A DNA stretch of 64,000 nt from Flavivirga jejuensis (GTDB lineage Bacteria > Bacteroidota > Bacteroidia > Flavobacteriales > Flavobacteriaceae): contig NZ_JAUOEL010000010.1 in the NCBI RefSeq assembly GCF_030540765.1, forward strand, positions 1-64,000, read 5' to 3'. The notes below the pieces were generated by a model. The model searched no databases. It worked only from the letters and a program-made list of their open reading frames with translations, and was not told where the DNA came from. The translations under genes were made by a program, and so were the position numbers. This document shows, one piece after another, positions 1-9,516 of this stretch. How positions within the stretch are numbered: position 1 is the first letter of the stretch; the number at the start of each line of letters is the position of its first letter.

Positions 1-3000
1 TTTAAGTGAGCGCTCCTGGATCAAAAGTGAATGGATTGAGGCTCTGCTTTTTTTGTCTAAAGCAATGGATTGACAGCTTATTCGTGGATTTTCCTGTTGC
101 GCAGTTCTGAGCAATCCGAAGAGGGCTGAAAACAAGGAGTTGGGTTCATCTTCTGGTACGACCAGTTGGATGAGTACCTTGTCGTTACTTTTTTGTTTGA
201 GTAGCTTTTGGATTTGGTTAAAAAGGTCAATAGCGAAGTCGGTAAACTTATCGGGCATGCTGTCCGCATCAGAGTGCAGAGTTCTTGATTCGATATCCCC
301 AAGGTCCATATTATTTTGAAGGCCAGCAAAAAATACGATATGGTTATCGAAAGGAAAGGGATCTGGGTTTTCACCCACCGAACCTGACCAGTTACGTGTC
401 AAAAGCATTTTATCCGTAGAGATAGATTTAGAAATACCTGTTGCTTGTTTAAACGAAACATCCTTCATCGATATACAGACAGCTCCATGTTTATTAAAAA
501 GAATAATATCTACTTTATTAAAATTATTTGAGTTTTTAATGTTGCTGGTTCTTTTTACCCAAGCCCACATTTCATTCTCACATCTTTTAAAAATCTTAAG
601 CTCTTTGAGAGAAAATGGCAAAAATGAATTCTCAGTATCGCTAAATTTATCTTTTTCGTAAGCAAACAGTAGAATGGCAGCCTGAAGACAAGCATCTGAA
701 ATACCTGGGAACAAGAAATATTGAGTGAGTAAACTTGTCAAGGAGGAGGAGGATATTTTCGCTAAGGCTTGGTTGGTGCCGAACCAGATTTCCTCCAATA
801 ATTTATGGCTATGTCCATAACTAAAACCTTTATTGGATAGTATTTCATAACACCTTTTTGAAGAATAATAATGCTTAGCACATTGACCTTTAATTTCTTG
901 TGATGATATAGGACTTAGATTTGTTAGATTTTTCAAAACAGCATCACCGCTACAATGAGTTATTTTTTGGATTTCCAAGTCATTTGATTTAGTATAGATC
1001 TCAAAATCAATAAGCTCACTACTTTTTGGATTAAGAATAATTTCTACATTGACAGACGTGTAATCTACTAATATTGGACGAATCCATATCAGATTTCTAA
1101 GTACAATACCTTCATTAAAACTTTTACTACTTATAGCATTTTTGATAGCTGCGATTGCCATTTCAAGAAAAGCTACTGCTGGGAATGTTTTATTATCGTT
1201 AATGACGTGATCCTTTAGAAAGGGTTCTTCTCCATCAAATGATGACGCATACTTTTGAGAAGTGAGGTCAGAAATGTTTTTATGTATAAATGGATGTATT
1301 TTTGACAAAAATTGTTGATTGTTTTCAACTCCTGAGGTTTTCAAACTCAATTCAGGAATCCATAATCTGTCTTGTTGAAAAGGATAAGTTGGAAGGGAAA
1401 TTCGCCGAAAAGAATCACCACTGAATAGGCTTCTCCAATCAAGATCTAAGCTCATCATATACAATTGTGATAGAGTATCTAGTTTTTCTAAGTAACTTTC
1501 TTCTCCGTTATTACTTTCAAGATTAAGTTCCTTCAAGACATTTTGACCAACATGTTCGAAAAGGGAAGAAGAAAATGATTTAAAATGATTTATAAATTTT
1601 GAAATTATTTTTACTTCCTTCTTTTGTATGATATCTTTTAATAGTTTTAACATCTCGGATTTGTCTTTTGCTACAAAGGCGATCCGAAACTCAAAATGTT
1701 CTCGTCCTAAAAGTAAATTTGCACTTATATCCCCTATATTTTCTTGATCCATATTATGTTCCATCCAATGAACAAACTCTTTTATTTTTTTATTTAGGGA
1801 TTCTTTTGTTACGGCTGAAAATACGATTAGATATGCAGGATTATTTTTATTAAAATCAATTTTTGAAATTGGAGCCTCTTCTATAATTATATGTGCATTG
1901 GTGCCACCAAAACCAAAAGAACTTATTCCAGCTCTTCGTGGTATGGCTTTTTTGTTTTCGTCGGGGCGTAGTTGGTTCCAGGTTTGCAGCTTTTCAACTA
2001 TATAAAAAGGGCTCTTGTCTAATTGAATTCTAGTATTCAGATTGTGAAAATTTTGTTGCCCTGGTATCTGTTTATGTTTAAGTGCCAGTAAAACTTTAAT
2101 AAAACCTGCAATTCCTGCAGCAGATTCAAGATGTCCGATATTGGCTTTTACAGAACCTAATCCACAATGGGGATTCCTAGCAGGCTCTTTTCGAGAGCCT
2201 CCAAATGCTTTGATCAATCCTTCAAATTCAATAGGATCTCCTTTTGGTGTGCCAGTTCCGTGCGCCTCGACGTAACTTATAGTATTTGGGTTGACCTTTG
2301 CTTTTTTTAGGGCACTGGTAATTACAGCGGCTTGAGCATCTGCGTTAGGATATGTTAATGTATAGTTTTTTCCACCGTGATTCACGGCACTACCTTTTAT
2401 AACTCCATAAACTGTATCACCATCACTAAGTGCTTGAGATAATGGTTTAAGTAATATGACACCGGCTCCCTCACCCCTCACATATCCATCAGCTTTGGTA
2501 TCAAAAGTTTTACATGAACCTGTTGGAGATAACATCCCAGTTTTCGAAAAAGAGATATGCCTTGTTGGAGTCAATATTAAACTTATACCCCCAGCAAGAG
2601 CCATATTACACTCACCCAATTGAAGAGATTGAATTGCCAAGTGGATTGCGTGAAGTGAACTGGAACAAGCTGTATCTACAGGAACGCTCGGACCGTTAAA
2701 ATTATAGAAATATGAAATTCTGTTTGGTATAATTGCTGAGGCAGTCCCAGTAGAATGGTGAGCTTCAATAGATGTTTTACCCCCTTTTTCTTGTAATTCT
2801 TTATAATCGAAATTAAATACCCCAAGATAAACTCCAATTTGATCACCTGAATGATCTGAAGGACGTATACTAGCGTCCTCAAAACAAGACCATGAAAGCT
2901 CAAGCATAATCCTTTGTTGAGGATCCATAGCTTCTACTTCCTTACCAGAAAGTCCAAAAAAGCCACAATCAAAGGAGTCAATATCTTTGATAAATCCACC

Positions 3001-3195
3001 CCATTTACTGTTACTCTTATTTGTATCTTTAATAGGATCCCCCCAATAATTTTCCCAATTCCATCTTTTCTTGGGAATTTCTTGTATACTGGAAATTCCC
3101 GAGCATAGATTATCCCAATATTGTTTGTAATCTTTGGCTCCAGGGAACCGACATGAGACTCCAATTACTGCAATGTCATTTGTATTTGTTTTCAT
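1..3195 (-). CDS. Trans-AT type polyketide synthase, 5' part (KS-DH-start of KR), runs off the window
   Basis: The frame is open from an ATG at 3195 leftward through base 1 (1065 codons, no stop). Residues 1-430 are a ketosynthase with the DTACSSS active site (Cys177), EAHGTGT and NIGHLE, so the Cys-His-His triad is complete. No acyltransferase follows. The linker ends in LPTYPFQQDRLW near residue 600. A dehydratase domain follows, with catalytic His663 in HVINDNKTFP (Gly of HxxxGxxxxP replaced by Asp) and the partner Asp834 in DACLQ. From about residue 905 the structural half of a ketoreductase begins and is cut by the window edge. The AT-less architecture indicates trans-AT synthesis. The gene is divergent from the FabZ-like gene and is probably part of the same pathway as the PKS genes beyond 42.6 kb (inference). 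The start is preferred because the KS motif DIAVIGVSCRFPG begins within eight residues of it. Confidence 0.93.
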   Translation of the reverse strand, partial: MKTNTNDIAVIGVSCRFPGAKDYKQYWDNLCSGISSIQEIPKKRWNWENYWGDPIKDTNKSNSKWGGFIKDIDSFDCGFFGLSGKEVEAMDPQQRIMLELSWSCFEDASIRPSDHSGDQIGVYLGVFNFDYKELQEKGGKTSIEAHHSTGTASAIIPNRISYFYNFNGPSVPVDTACSSSLHAIHLAIQSLQLGECNMALAGGISLILTPTRHISFSKTGMLSPTGSCKTFDTKADGYVRGEGAGVILLKPLSQALSDGDTVYGVIKGSAVNHGGKNYTLTYPNADAQAAVITSALKKAKVNPNTISYVEAHGTGTPKGDPIEFEGLIKAFGGSRKEPARNPHCGLGSVKANIGHLESAAGIAGFIKVLLALKHKQIPGQQNFHNLNTRIQLDKSPFYIVEKLQTWNQLRPDENKKAIPRRAGISSFGFGGTNAHIIIEEAPISKIDFNKNNPAYLIVFSAVTKESLNKKIKEFVHWMEHNMDQENIGDISANLLLGREHFEFRIAFVAKDKSEMLKLLKDIIQKKEVKIISKFINHFKSFSSSLFEHVGQNVLKELNLESNNGEESYLEKLDTLSQLYMMSLDLDWRSLFSGDSFRRISLPTYPFQQDRLWIPELSLKTSGVENNQQFLSKIHPFIHKNISDLTSQKYASSFDGEEPFLKDHVINDNKTFPAVAFLEMAIAAIKNAISSKSFNEGIVLRNLIWIRPILVDYTSVNVEIILNPKSSELIDFEIYTKSNDLEIQKITHCSGDAVLKNLTNLSPISSQEIKGQCAKHYYSSKRCYEILSNKGFSYGHSHKLLEEIWFGTNQALAKISSSSLTSLLTQYFLFPGISDACLQAAILLFAYEKDKFSDTENSFLPFSLKELKIFKRCENEMWAWVKRTSNIKNSNNFNKVDIILFNKHGAVCISMKDVSFKQATGISKSISTDKMLLTRNWSGSVGENPDPFPFDNHIVFFAGLQNNMDLGDIESRTLHSDADSMPDKFTDFAIDLFNQIQKLLKQKSNDKVLIQLVVPEDEPNSLFSALFGLLRTAQQENPRISCQSIALDKKSRASIHSLLIQERSLK

Positions 3196-3347
3196 TATAT
3201 AAAAGAAATTAAATGAGCTATTATTATACTTAAAATCAGGTTTTTTTAATTCTTGTGGTTTTTATGCAGAAGAATTACGAAATGAATTAAGCTATCTTTA
3301 GTTATAGAGGTATGGTTATTTTCTTTATCAATCCGTAGGTTATTTTG

Positions 3348-3355
3348 TATATTTG
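3348..3355 (+). promoter_or_regulatory. Candidate Bacteroidota -7 promoter box
   Basis: TATATTTG fits the Bacteroidota -7 consensus TAnnTTTG and lies 20 bases before the FabZ-like start codon, inside the 179-base divergent region between the leftward PKS and this gene. A clear -33 TTTG element at the usual 19-21 base spacing is not visible, so the call is tentative. Confidence 0.4.
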
Positions 3356-3374
3356 TCCAACATAAAAAAAAATC

Positions 3375-3782
3375 ATGAGTGAAAAAATTAAAGCATTAAT
3401 ACCCCATAGATATCCGTTTCTTTTTGTGGATGAGATACTTACCGCAAATAAGGATGAGACGGTTGCTCTAAAAATATTTCATAGTGGAGAAATTATGGGT
3501 AATTTTTCGGAGTCTAATTTTGTTCCAGGAACTCTTATTTTTGAATCAATGGCCCAAGCTGGTGGGGCAGGGGTAAAGCAAGTAGGATTAACAGATGGTA
3601 TTTTTGCTTTTGCAACTATAAATGAAGCACAAATTCTCAATCCTGTTGTTTGCGGAGAACAAATTAAAATGATTATTAAAAATATTAGGGTTTCGAATAA
3701 AATAATAAGTCAATTAGGTACTGCATTTGTTAAAGGAAAAGTAGTTGCTAAGGCCAAATGGCTTTGTGTGAGAATAGGTTAA
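3375..3782 (+). CDS. FabZ-like hotdog-fold (3R)-hydroxyacyl-ACP dehydratase homologue with His-to-Asn active site
   Basis: This 135-residue protein has the full length of a FabZ subunit. The family motifs PHRYPFLFVDEIL (residues 10-22) and VPGTLIFESMAQAGG (50-64) are clear. In FabZ the catalytic His sits in GHFP. Here the matching segment reads GNFS, giving Asn43, while the second catalytic residue Glu57 is kept. FabZ normally dehydrates hydroxyacyl-ACP during fatty acid synthesis. This copy may act as a non-dehydrating acyl-ACP binding or shaping partner, or may use a different mechanism (inference). It is transcribed away from a PKS gene, and its context suggests a role in polyketide rather than housekeeping lipid synthesis. 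The family assignment is sure; the activity is not. Confidence 0.85.
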   Translation: MSEKIKALIPHRYPFLFVDEILTANKDETVALKIFHSGEIMGNFSESNFVPGTLIFESMAQAGGAGVKQVGLTDGIFAFATINEAQILNPVVCGEQIKMIIKNIRVSNKIISQLGTAFVKGKVVAKAKWLCVRIG

Positions 3783-4800
3783 TTCAACGCTTATTTCCTT
3801 TTTTATAAAAACTAATTAAAGATATTTTGTTAATTCAATTTTACATTTTTTTGTTTAAAAAATTCAGCAAAACTTAATCAATTATGATTTGATAGATTAT
3901 ACGTTTAAAAGGTGTATTGTCCCTTCTTTTATCTTTTCGAAGATAATTTTATCCAATTCTATATATTGATTTTTTTTTTAAGTTTTTCCATCTATCAGAC
4001 TAAATCTTAGTTGAGAAATCAAAATTCATGTATTTCCTAAAAATTTGAAACACTTATGTAAAAAGAACCTGAGCTAGAATTTTTAATTCTTTAAGACAGT
4101 TTAAAGGCACTACTGCTTTTATGTTATGTTTCAGGAAATCGATTGAAGTGTGAATCTGATTTTTATTGTTAATCTTTGCATTTTTGCCCTATTAAAGAAA
4201 CCACATTTATTTAATTGTTCTAGCCCTTCTAGTGTCAATCTCCTTCTCCTTTACACGAACATAATTTTTCCAATTCTAATAATAAGGAATAGCTCTATTT
4301 AATTTTAAAGCATCAAAGAACTCTTTTTTCTCCTAATTGTCCTATTGGCGAATGGTAGTTATTGTAAGAAGAAATAAATTGAGATTCCTTTCTTGTAATA
4401 AAGTATTTACTTTTTTCATGTCGTGATTTGATATACAATACATACCAATCTAAAATAATTCTACTCATAAGGAAAAAGACAAAGGGAAATGGCTTCGCCG
4501 TTCTGAACTACATCAGAAAGAGTTAAAAAAAAAGAATAGAATTGTAATTCTACTTAGTAAATCTATAAAATAAATATGAAATAATTTGAGGGAAAAACCA
4601 TCAAATTTAATAAGAATAAGAAAGTTTAATTTGTAACTTTGTTTTAATTAGGAAATGAATACAAATTAGTAATTAAATTATTTCTAAAATTACTAAAATA
4701 GTTTTCTTTTTTACCCAACTATCTAAATTGTAACTTCTAAAAGATTCGTCTTTTTAGAAAATGCCGTTACAGCCTATGAACCTATTAAGTACTTATTTTA
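3783..4800. other. About 1 kb without a recognisable gene
   Basis: This stretch is very AT-rich with stops in all frames. I see no RNA gene, CRISPR or IS end in it. A TAACTTTG box at 4634-4641 fits the TAnnTTTG promoter pattern and could drive the response regulator at 4801, but it is 160 bases upstream and has no good -33 partner. The left end of the ICE could lie here, but no convincing att repeat was found. Confidence 0.5.
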
Positions 4801-5469
4801 ATGAAGGAAAATGTAAAGATTTTAATGATTGATAACCACCCTATCAATGCTTTTAGTTATCAATTGATATTTAGAGAATTTGCAGGTCACCTAAATTGGG
4901 AAGTGCAATATGCAGGTGATTTCGTTAAAGCTTTAAAACTTTTAAAAAAAAATCAAAAGACTCCTTTCGAGGTCATTCTAATGGAGACAAATTTATCAAC
5001 ACTTAATAATGGTAGAGTATTAATTAATACGTTTGATTTAGGAAATAAAGTCAAAATATTATATCCAAAAGTCAAAATTATCGTTAATACAGGGATTAAT
5101 GATGTATTGCTTATCAAGACTATTTTAAAACACATAGAACCACATGGATTTCTGTTAAAAAAGGAGGTTACACCTCCTTTTTTAGTGAATACAATCCTAA
5201 ACGTTTTGGATAATAGGACTGTTTTTTGTGAAAAAGTAAATAAACTTATTTCTTCAAAAGACAACAATTATACAGAAGTAACGAATTTAGACCAAAAAAT
5301 TTTGTACTATATTTCTATTGGAGAAAAAATGAAAAATTTACCAAACCATATCCCTATGTCTATGTCTACTATTGAAAGAAGAAAAAAATATTTAAAATTG
5401 TTATTTGAGGTCTCTAATGGTACTGACCGTGACCTAATCTATGAAGCTAAGGAAAGGGGATATATTTGA
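4801..5469 (+). CDS. Orphan response regulator, receiver plus C-terminal DNA-binding region, with Glu at the phospho-site
   Basis: The 222-residue protein starts with a receiver domain. Acidic Asp11 lies in MIDNHP, and the beta-3 segment FEVILMETNLS places Glu62 where the phospho-accepting Asp belongs. The switch Thr is in VNTG and the conserved Lys is in FLLKKE (about 120). Residues 160-222 resemble the HTH output domains of Bacteroidota LuxR-like regulators (DQKILYYISIGEKMKNLPNHIPMSMSTIERRKKYLK, seen as a winged or LuxR-type helix pattern). Glu at this site often mimics the phosphorylated form, so constant activity is possible (inference). A decayed histidine kinase fragment overlaps its 3' end on the other strand, which suggests that a former two-component pair lost its kinase. 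Its target genes are unknown. Confidence 0.8.
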   Translation: MKENVKILMIDNHPINAFSYQLIFREFAGHLNWEVQYAGDFVKALKLLKKNQKTPFEVILMETNLSTLNNGRVLINTFDLGNKVKILYPKVKIIVNTGINDVLLIKTILKHIEPHGFLLKKEVTPPFLVNTILNVLDNRTVFCEKVNKLISSKDNNYTEVTNLDQKILYYISIGEKMKNLPNHIPMSMSTIERRKKYLKLLFEVSNGTDRDLIYEAKERGYI

Positions 5470-5822
5470 TTGCTTTCTGTTATCAGTTTTAAATATTTTG
5501 TTGTAAACAAAGACTTAAAGTTTTTACTATTTCGTATGTTCAATAGTTTTTTATTTAAAACATATAAGAAGGTTTTTAGATCATGGGTTAATAATGAAAA
5601 GAGCTTATCTTTTTTGATGTTTAGATCATTAAGATGTTCTTTTTGTTTTGAAATGATCTTATTTTGCAGAATCGTTTTATAGTATAGATAGCTTCCTATA
5701 AATAATAGTGCTAAAAAAACTAAGGATATGGTTATAAAAATTTCTTTTTTCCATTTCTCTACATTCAATTTTTCCAGTCTGGTAGCAATGCCAATTTCCT
5801 TGTTTGAAAAAAAGCATTTTTT
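5439..5822 (-). pseudogene. Remnant of a TPR-type sensor histidine kinase
   Basis: An open stretch reads IATRLEKLNVEKWKKE, then a transmembrane helix (IFITISLVFLALLFIGSYLYY), a short coiled coil and the H-box KDKLFSLLTHDLKTFL. This is the membrane-to-DHp junction of Bacteroidota TPR sensor kinases. The TPR sensor part (cut by a stop at about 5823) and the whole ATPase domain are absent, so it is a fragment of about 125 codons. It overlaps the end of the response regulator by 31 bases. It was probably the regulator's partner before decay (inference). Confidence 0.7.
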
Positions 5823-5956
5823 TTAACAGAATTCATTTCTATTTTTTAGATGAATAATTTGAGGTTTTTTGTGTACTAATAATATATTATGCTGAGTGAT
5901 TCAGAATAATATGTAATAAAGATGGATCAAGCAATATTTTTGGGGAGGGCATAAAA

Positions 5957-6571
5957 TTAAGCATATAATTTAGTTAGTCTATAGAGGAAAAATTTCACAT
6001 CCCTCACACCCCTAAATTGCGCTCTGAACTCTTTAATTTTGGCATTGAAAGATTCTGCGGAAGCATTGGTACTTCTATTATTAAAATAGTTCAGGATAGA
6101 GTCATAATGGATTTGTATAGATCTGGCTATGGTATTGAATGATTTAAATTCAGAAACCTCTACCTTATTATACCAATGTGCTAATTTCAGTCTAGCAACA
6201 TTCTTATCGGTATTATTTTCAAAAATATAACTTAATCCCTGAGCTAGGTTGTATGCTTTTTCAATAGTAGGATATAATTTGAATAATATTTCAGCCCTTT
6301 CAATTTGTCTTGGCGTCCATTTAGATTTTGATTTGAATAACAGATATCGGCTTCTAGCTAACAGCTGTCTGTGTGTATCCCCATTACTGAGAAGTGGATC
6401 AAGTACAAAAGTTGTGTGTGTCTGTTTCAATATTAGATTAAAACTAAAATTTAAAACTGTACTCGAAAATATGAACCGAACTCGTTCCTCACTTTTTTCA
6501 AAAGGGAGGATAATTTCGATAAAATCGAAATTTAGGAGGGTTTCATCTAAAAAGCTGTTTCCAAACATCAT
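5957..6571 (-). pseudogene. Truncated ISL3-family (ISAon1-like) transposase
   Basis: The C-terminal 145 residues match the end of Bacteroidota ISL3/ISAon1-type transposases: GDTHRQLLARSRYLLF, WTPRQIERAEILFKLYP and the terminal block beginning NASAESFNAKIKEFRAQF and ending in LYRLTKLYA. The first 60 residues do not look like the family, and most of the catalytic domain is missing. This is a dead remnant of an older insertion next to the intact IS4 element. No terminal inverted repeats were found for it. Confidence 0.75.
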
Positions 6572-6729
6572 TGAATGAGTTAACCATCAGGTATTCAATA
6601 AACTCGTTAGATACCTCTATTTGATGATTTACTTTTAGTTCACAAATCTTATTTGATAAATAGGAGTTCATGAATCTTCGATTTCTTTTTTCGTCCAAAG
6701 AAAAGTAACAAACCTGCCTGCCGGCAGCT
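6543..6729 (-). pseudogene. Unidentified coding remnant ending at the IS4 left end
   Basis: A leftward open frame (GRQVCYFSLDEKRNRRFMNSYL... to VWKQLFR) begins at the IS4 inverted repeat and ends just before the ISL3 remnant. It is open through the IS end, so its original start is lost. I do not recognise it. It could be the first ORF of the ISL3-like element or the displaced tail of another gene. A half-palindrome CCTGCCTGCCGGCAG abuts the IS end. Confidence 0.35.
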
Positions 6730-8074
6730 ACGGTGTACCCACAAATATGTATAATTTTGTCAAATGAGAGAAACAATTCATCCACAGCATTTTTACCCTG
6801 ATTATACAGGGGAATTAGGCGATCTGCGTTCAGAACGACGAGGCATGGAATTATGGAGCAAGCTTAGTCGGTGTCCAAGTTCGACGATTCGTCAGCTAGC
6901 AAGCAACACAGCAGAGCAAAAAGCATATTATAGATTTTTGAACAATGATAATATAAAGGAAGAAGATTTAATCAATGAATCTTCAAGACGTATGGGCAAT
7001 CTATCCGAGGGTCGTCATTTGTTATGTCTACAGGACACCTGTGAAGTAAATTTGAGTTCTCACAAGAGAAGACTCAATGAAAATAGTGGATTGGGTCGTT
7101 CCGATAAGTCTGATACAGGGCATTGTTTCAAAATACATCCTGGGCTAGTATTAGATGTTCAGGGCTTAAACCCTTTAGGTTTTTCCCATATCAAAGTCTT
7201 TCATCGACCAGAAGATATGCCAGATAGGATTCAAAGAGATTACAAACAACAATCTATAAAAGAAAAGGAATCCTATAAATGGATTGAAGTTGCCCAAACA
7301 AGTAAAACTATTTTAAAAGAGGCAGCAACAGTGACGTTCATAGAAGACAGGGAGGGTGATATTTATGAACAGTTTGCCATGGTTCCTGATGAAAAATTCC
7401 ATTTGCTGATACGTTCAAGAACTACAAGAAACCTAAGCAATGGAAATAGTCTATACAAAGAAATGGATTCTGAGCCCATAGCAGGAACCTATACTATTGA
7501 GCTTCCAACCATTAGCTTGACCTGTATATCAGTCAAGGAAACAAGTCAAGCATCCAGAGCCATAAATTGGAAGTTATTGACCACCCATAAGATTGAAAAT
7601 TATGAAGAAGCTTTGCTAATGGTAGAGTGGTATGGAGCAAGATGGTATATCGAACAACTGTTCCGAATTTTGAAAAAGCAAGGTTTTGGAATTGAGGAAA
7701 CAGAATTGGAAAATGGTTGGGCAATACGCAAGTTGGTGATTATGCAAATGACAGCGCTATTAAAGATTCTACAAATGAATATAGCTTATGCAGATACTGA
7801 GGGAGGACAGCCAATAGAAGAGGTTTTCGATAAAGAACAAATAGAAGTACTAGAAATGATGAATATTAAATTACAAGGAAAAAGTATTAAACTTCAAAAC
7901 CATCATAAGCCCCAACGAACAAAGTGGGCAGCTTGGGTTGTTGGACGGATCGGTGGATGGAAAGGCTATGACTCACAAGGACCGCCTGGTGTGATTGCTT
8001 TAAAACGGGGTTTGGATAGATTATCATATATAATAGAAGGAACAAAACTCATAAAAGATGTGGGTACACCGTAG
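6728..8074 (+). mobile_element. IS4-family insertion sequence, complete
   Basis: The element is bounded by perfect inverted ends, CTACGGTGTACCCACA at 6728-6743 and its complement at 8059-8074. Both can be extended by the palindrome AGCT to 18 bases. It holds one transposase gene. The flanks do not share a target-site duplication: left CTGCCGGCAG, right CTTGTTTAAG. That indicates a deletion or rearrangement next to the element after it landed. Its right end truncates the coupling-protein gene of the ICE. Confidence 0.88.
6764..8074 (+). CDS. IS4-family transposase (Tn5-like fold)
   Basis: This 436-residue DDE transposase has an N-terminal Tn5-type DNA-binding region (SSTIRQLASNTAEQKAYYRFLNN), the first catalytic Asp in LCLQDTCEVNL, the second in EDREGDIYE, and the Glu in the family signature Y-2-R-3-E-6-K (YGARWYIEQLFRILKK). 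The length is normal for the family and no frameshift is seen, so the element is probably active. The coding region ends within the right inverted repeat. It cuts and pastes the element through a hairpin-type mechanism, as known for IS10 and IS50. Confidence 0.93.
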   Translation: MRETIHPQHFYPDYTGELGDLRSERRGMELWSKLSRCPSSTIRQLASNTAEQKAYYRFLNNDNIKEEDLINESSRRMGNLSEGRHLLCLQDTCEVNLSSHKRRLNENSGLGRSDKSDTGHCFKIHPGLVLDVQGLNPLGFSHIKVFHRPEDMPDRIQRDYKQQSIKEKESYKWIEVAQTSKTILKEAATVTFIEDREGDIYEQFAMVPDEKFHLLIRSRTTRNLSNGNSLYKEMDSEPIAGTYTIELPTISLTCISVKETSQASRAINWKLLTTHKIENYEEALLMVEWYGARWYIEQLFRILKKQGFGIEETELENGWAIRKLVIMQMTALLKILQMNIAYADTEGGQPIEEVFDKEQIEVLEMMNIKLQGKSIKLQNHHKPQRTKWAAWVVGRIGGWKGYDSQGPPGVIALKRGLDRLSYIIEGTKLIKDVGTP

Positions 8075-9503
8075 CTTGTTTAAGCCCAAAAAAAGCATCA
8101 GCGCGAGTCTTGGCAACTTCTTTTTCGCCCTTTGTCACCCGAGTATCAAAATTAAGATTATACCCCTTATTTACACTTCTAGTCTGTTTCTTTACAATCT
8201 CAAAAAAGCGTTCATAATATTTAGCTGTATCCGGATCATTCGCCTTACCAAAAAATTGATACGATAAATTGCTCAGTATCGCTTTACTTGCCTTATCTCC
8301 ATACATCATATCATTCTGTATCTTATCTTGTAGCACATAAATAGTCGCAATATCATAACTCCGAAGCGTAGCAGGAATACGGTGCATATTTAAAAGCCGT
8401 AGGGTAGAAGCCTCCTCCATAAGCAGAAAAGACGATAATCTATTGCGCATACTCATCTGTTTGGTAATAGTATGCACTACCGTCGCAATAATAGGCGATA
8501 AAGACGTTTCTTTTTTTGGATTATTCACAATAGAAATAACTGCAGGATGATCAGGATTATTCACATCCAAAGGCACATCATCCGCAGACAGCACCATAAA
8601 AATCTTTTTGGTACTGATCTTTTTAAAAGCATTCGCTAAAGTACTCTTAACCCCAGCGGTCTGTCTGTCCGAATCCACACCACTAATAAAAGCATCCGCC
8701 ATTGCTTTAGACGTCAGATCAGCACTAAGAAAACCAACAAGCTCCTCCGTAGAAAGAGACTGATACAAAGCAATAAGGTGAGGGATCGTGCAATACGCCT
8801 TATAATCTACCCTTAACCGCCAGATCAAACCACCAATAAGCCCTTCGACAGCATCATTAAAAAACCGAGAAACCCCAGAAGAACCACTTTCCCTAAGCTC
8901 CAATAAATTCTCCAATAACACCCTGGAAATTTCATGGACACTCTCCTCATCAGGAAGGTATCTGGGAGCAATAGGATTCACCCTATGATATATAGAGTCA
9001 AAAGAAATCACATAAAACAATTTGTTCTTCCCTTGAAAAAGGGGATATGCCATTTCCGTGATCTCAAAATTTTTATAATCGTGCATCACCCCACAAAAAT
9101 CATGAGTCCCCAAATGCTCCAACAAACTATAAACCACACTTTCCGTTTTGCCACTACCAGCAGCCCCAATAATAGAAACCCCACGGCGTATATTATCCAA
9201 AACCAAATTAAAACCTTTGGTCTTAAAAGAAACTCTATATTTTTTATTAACATTGGTAACCTCTCCCTTAGATGCAAACACATAAAACAAAAGACAAATA
9301 AAAATAAACGGTAAAACAAACCGCAGCAGCACCTTTAAAAAAAGTTGAAATTCCAAATACCCATACAACCCGATAGCCACGCAAATAATCAAGAACAAAA
9401 CAATGCCGAACCCATACCGAACATATCTAATACACAAGAATGCCACAAAACAACTCAAACCCAAAACACCCATTATAAACTTTAAACCTATCATAACACC
9501 CAT
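8049..9503 (-). pseudogene. Type IV coupling protein (VirD4/TraG-like ATPase), C-terminus cut by IS4
   Basis: The N-terminal third holds several membrane helices (LKFIMGVLGLSCFVAFLCI, then the FGIVLFLIICVAIGLYGYL and VLPFIFICLLFYVFA region). The cytosolic part has Walker A GAAGSGKTES (about residue 115) and Walker B SFLLMEEAS (about 370), as in T4CPs that carry the relaxosome to the mating pore. The reading frame runs into the IS4 right repeat, and the last eight residues (ATVYPHLL) are encoded by the IS. The short conserved C-terminal segment is therefore lost. It follows the relaxase gene by 13 bases in the same operon. The protein might retain some activity, but I treat it as a disrupted gene. 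Confidence 0.85.
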
Positions 9504-9516
9504 ATTAAATTAAATA

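Noticed and set aside
3843-3860. CATTTTTTTGTTT shared with 42449-42465 as possible att repeats
   Set aside because: The 13-base match is low-complexity T-rich sequence in AT-rich DNA, with no adjoining similarity and no link to either end of the element.
6543-6729. Possible lost C-terminus of the coupling protein on the other side of IS4
   Set aside because: The frame can be joined, but the residues do not resemble the T4CP tail and there is no target duplication, so continuity cannot be claimed.
6752-6759. TAATTTTG as promoter for the IS4 transposase
   Set aside because: It is only four bases before the start codon, too close for normal initiation upstream of the gene.
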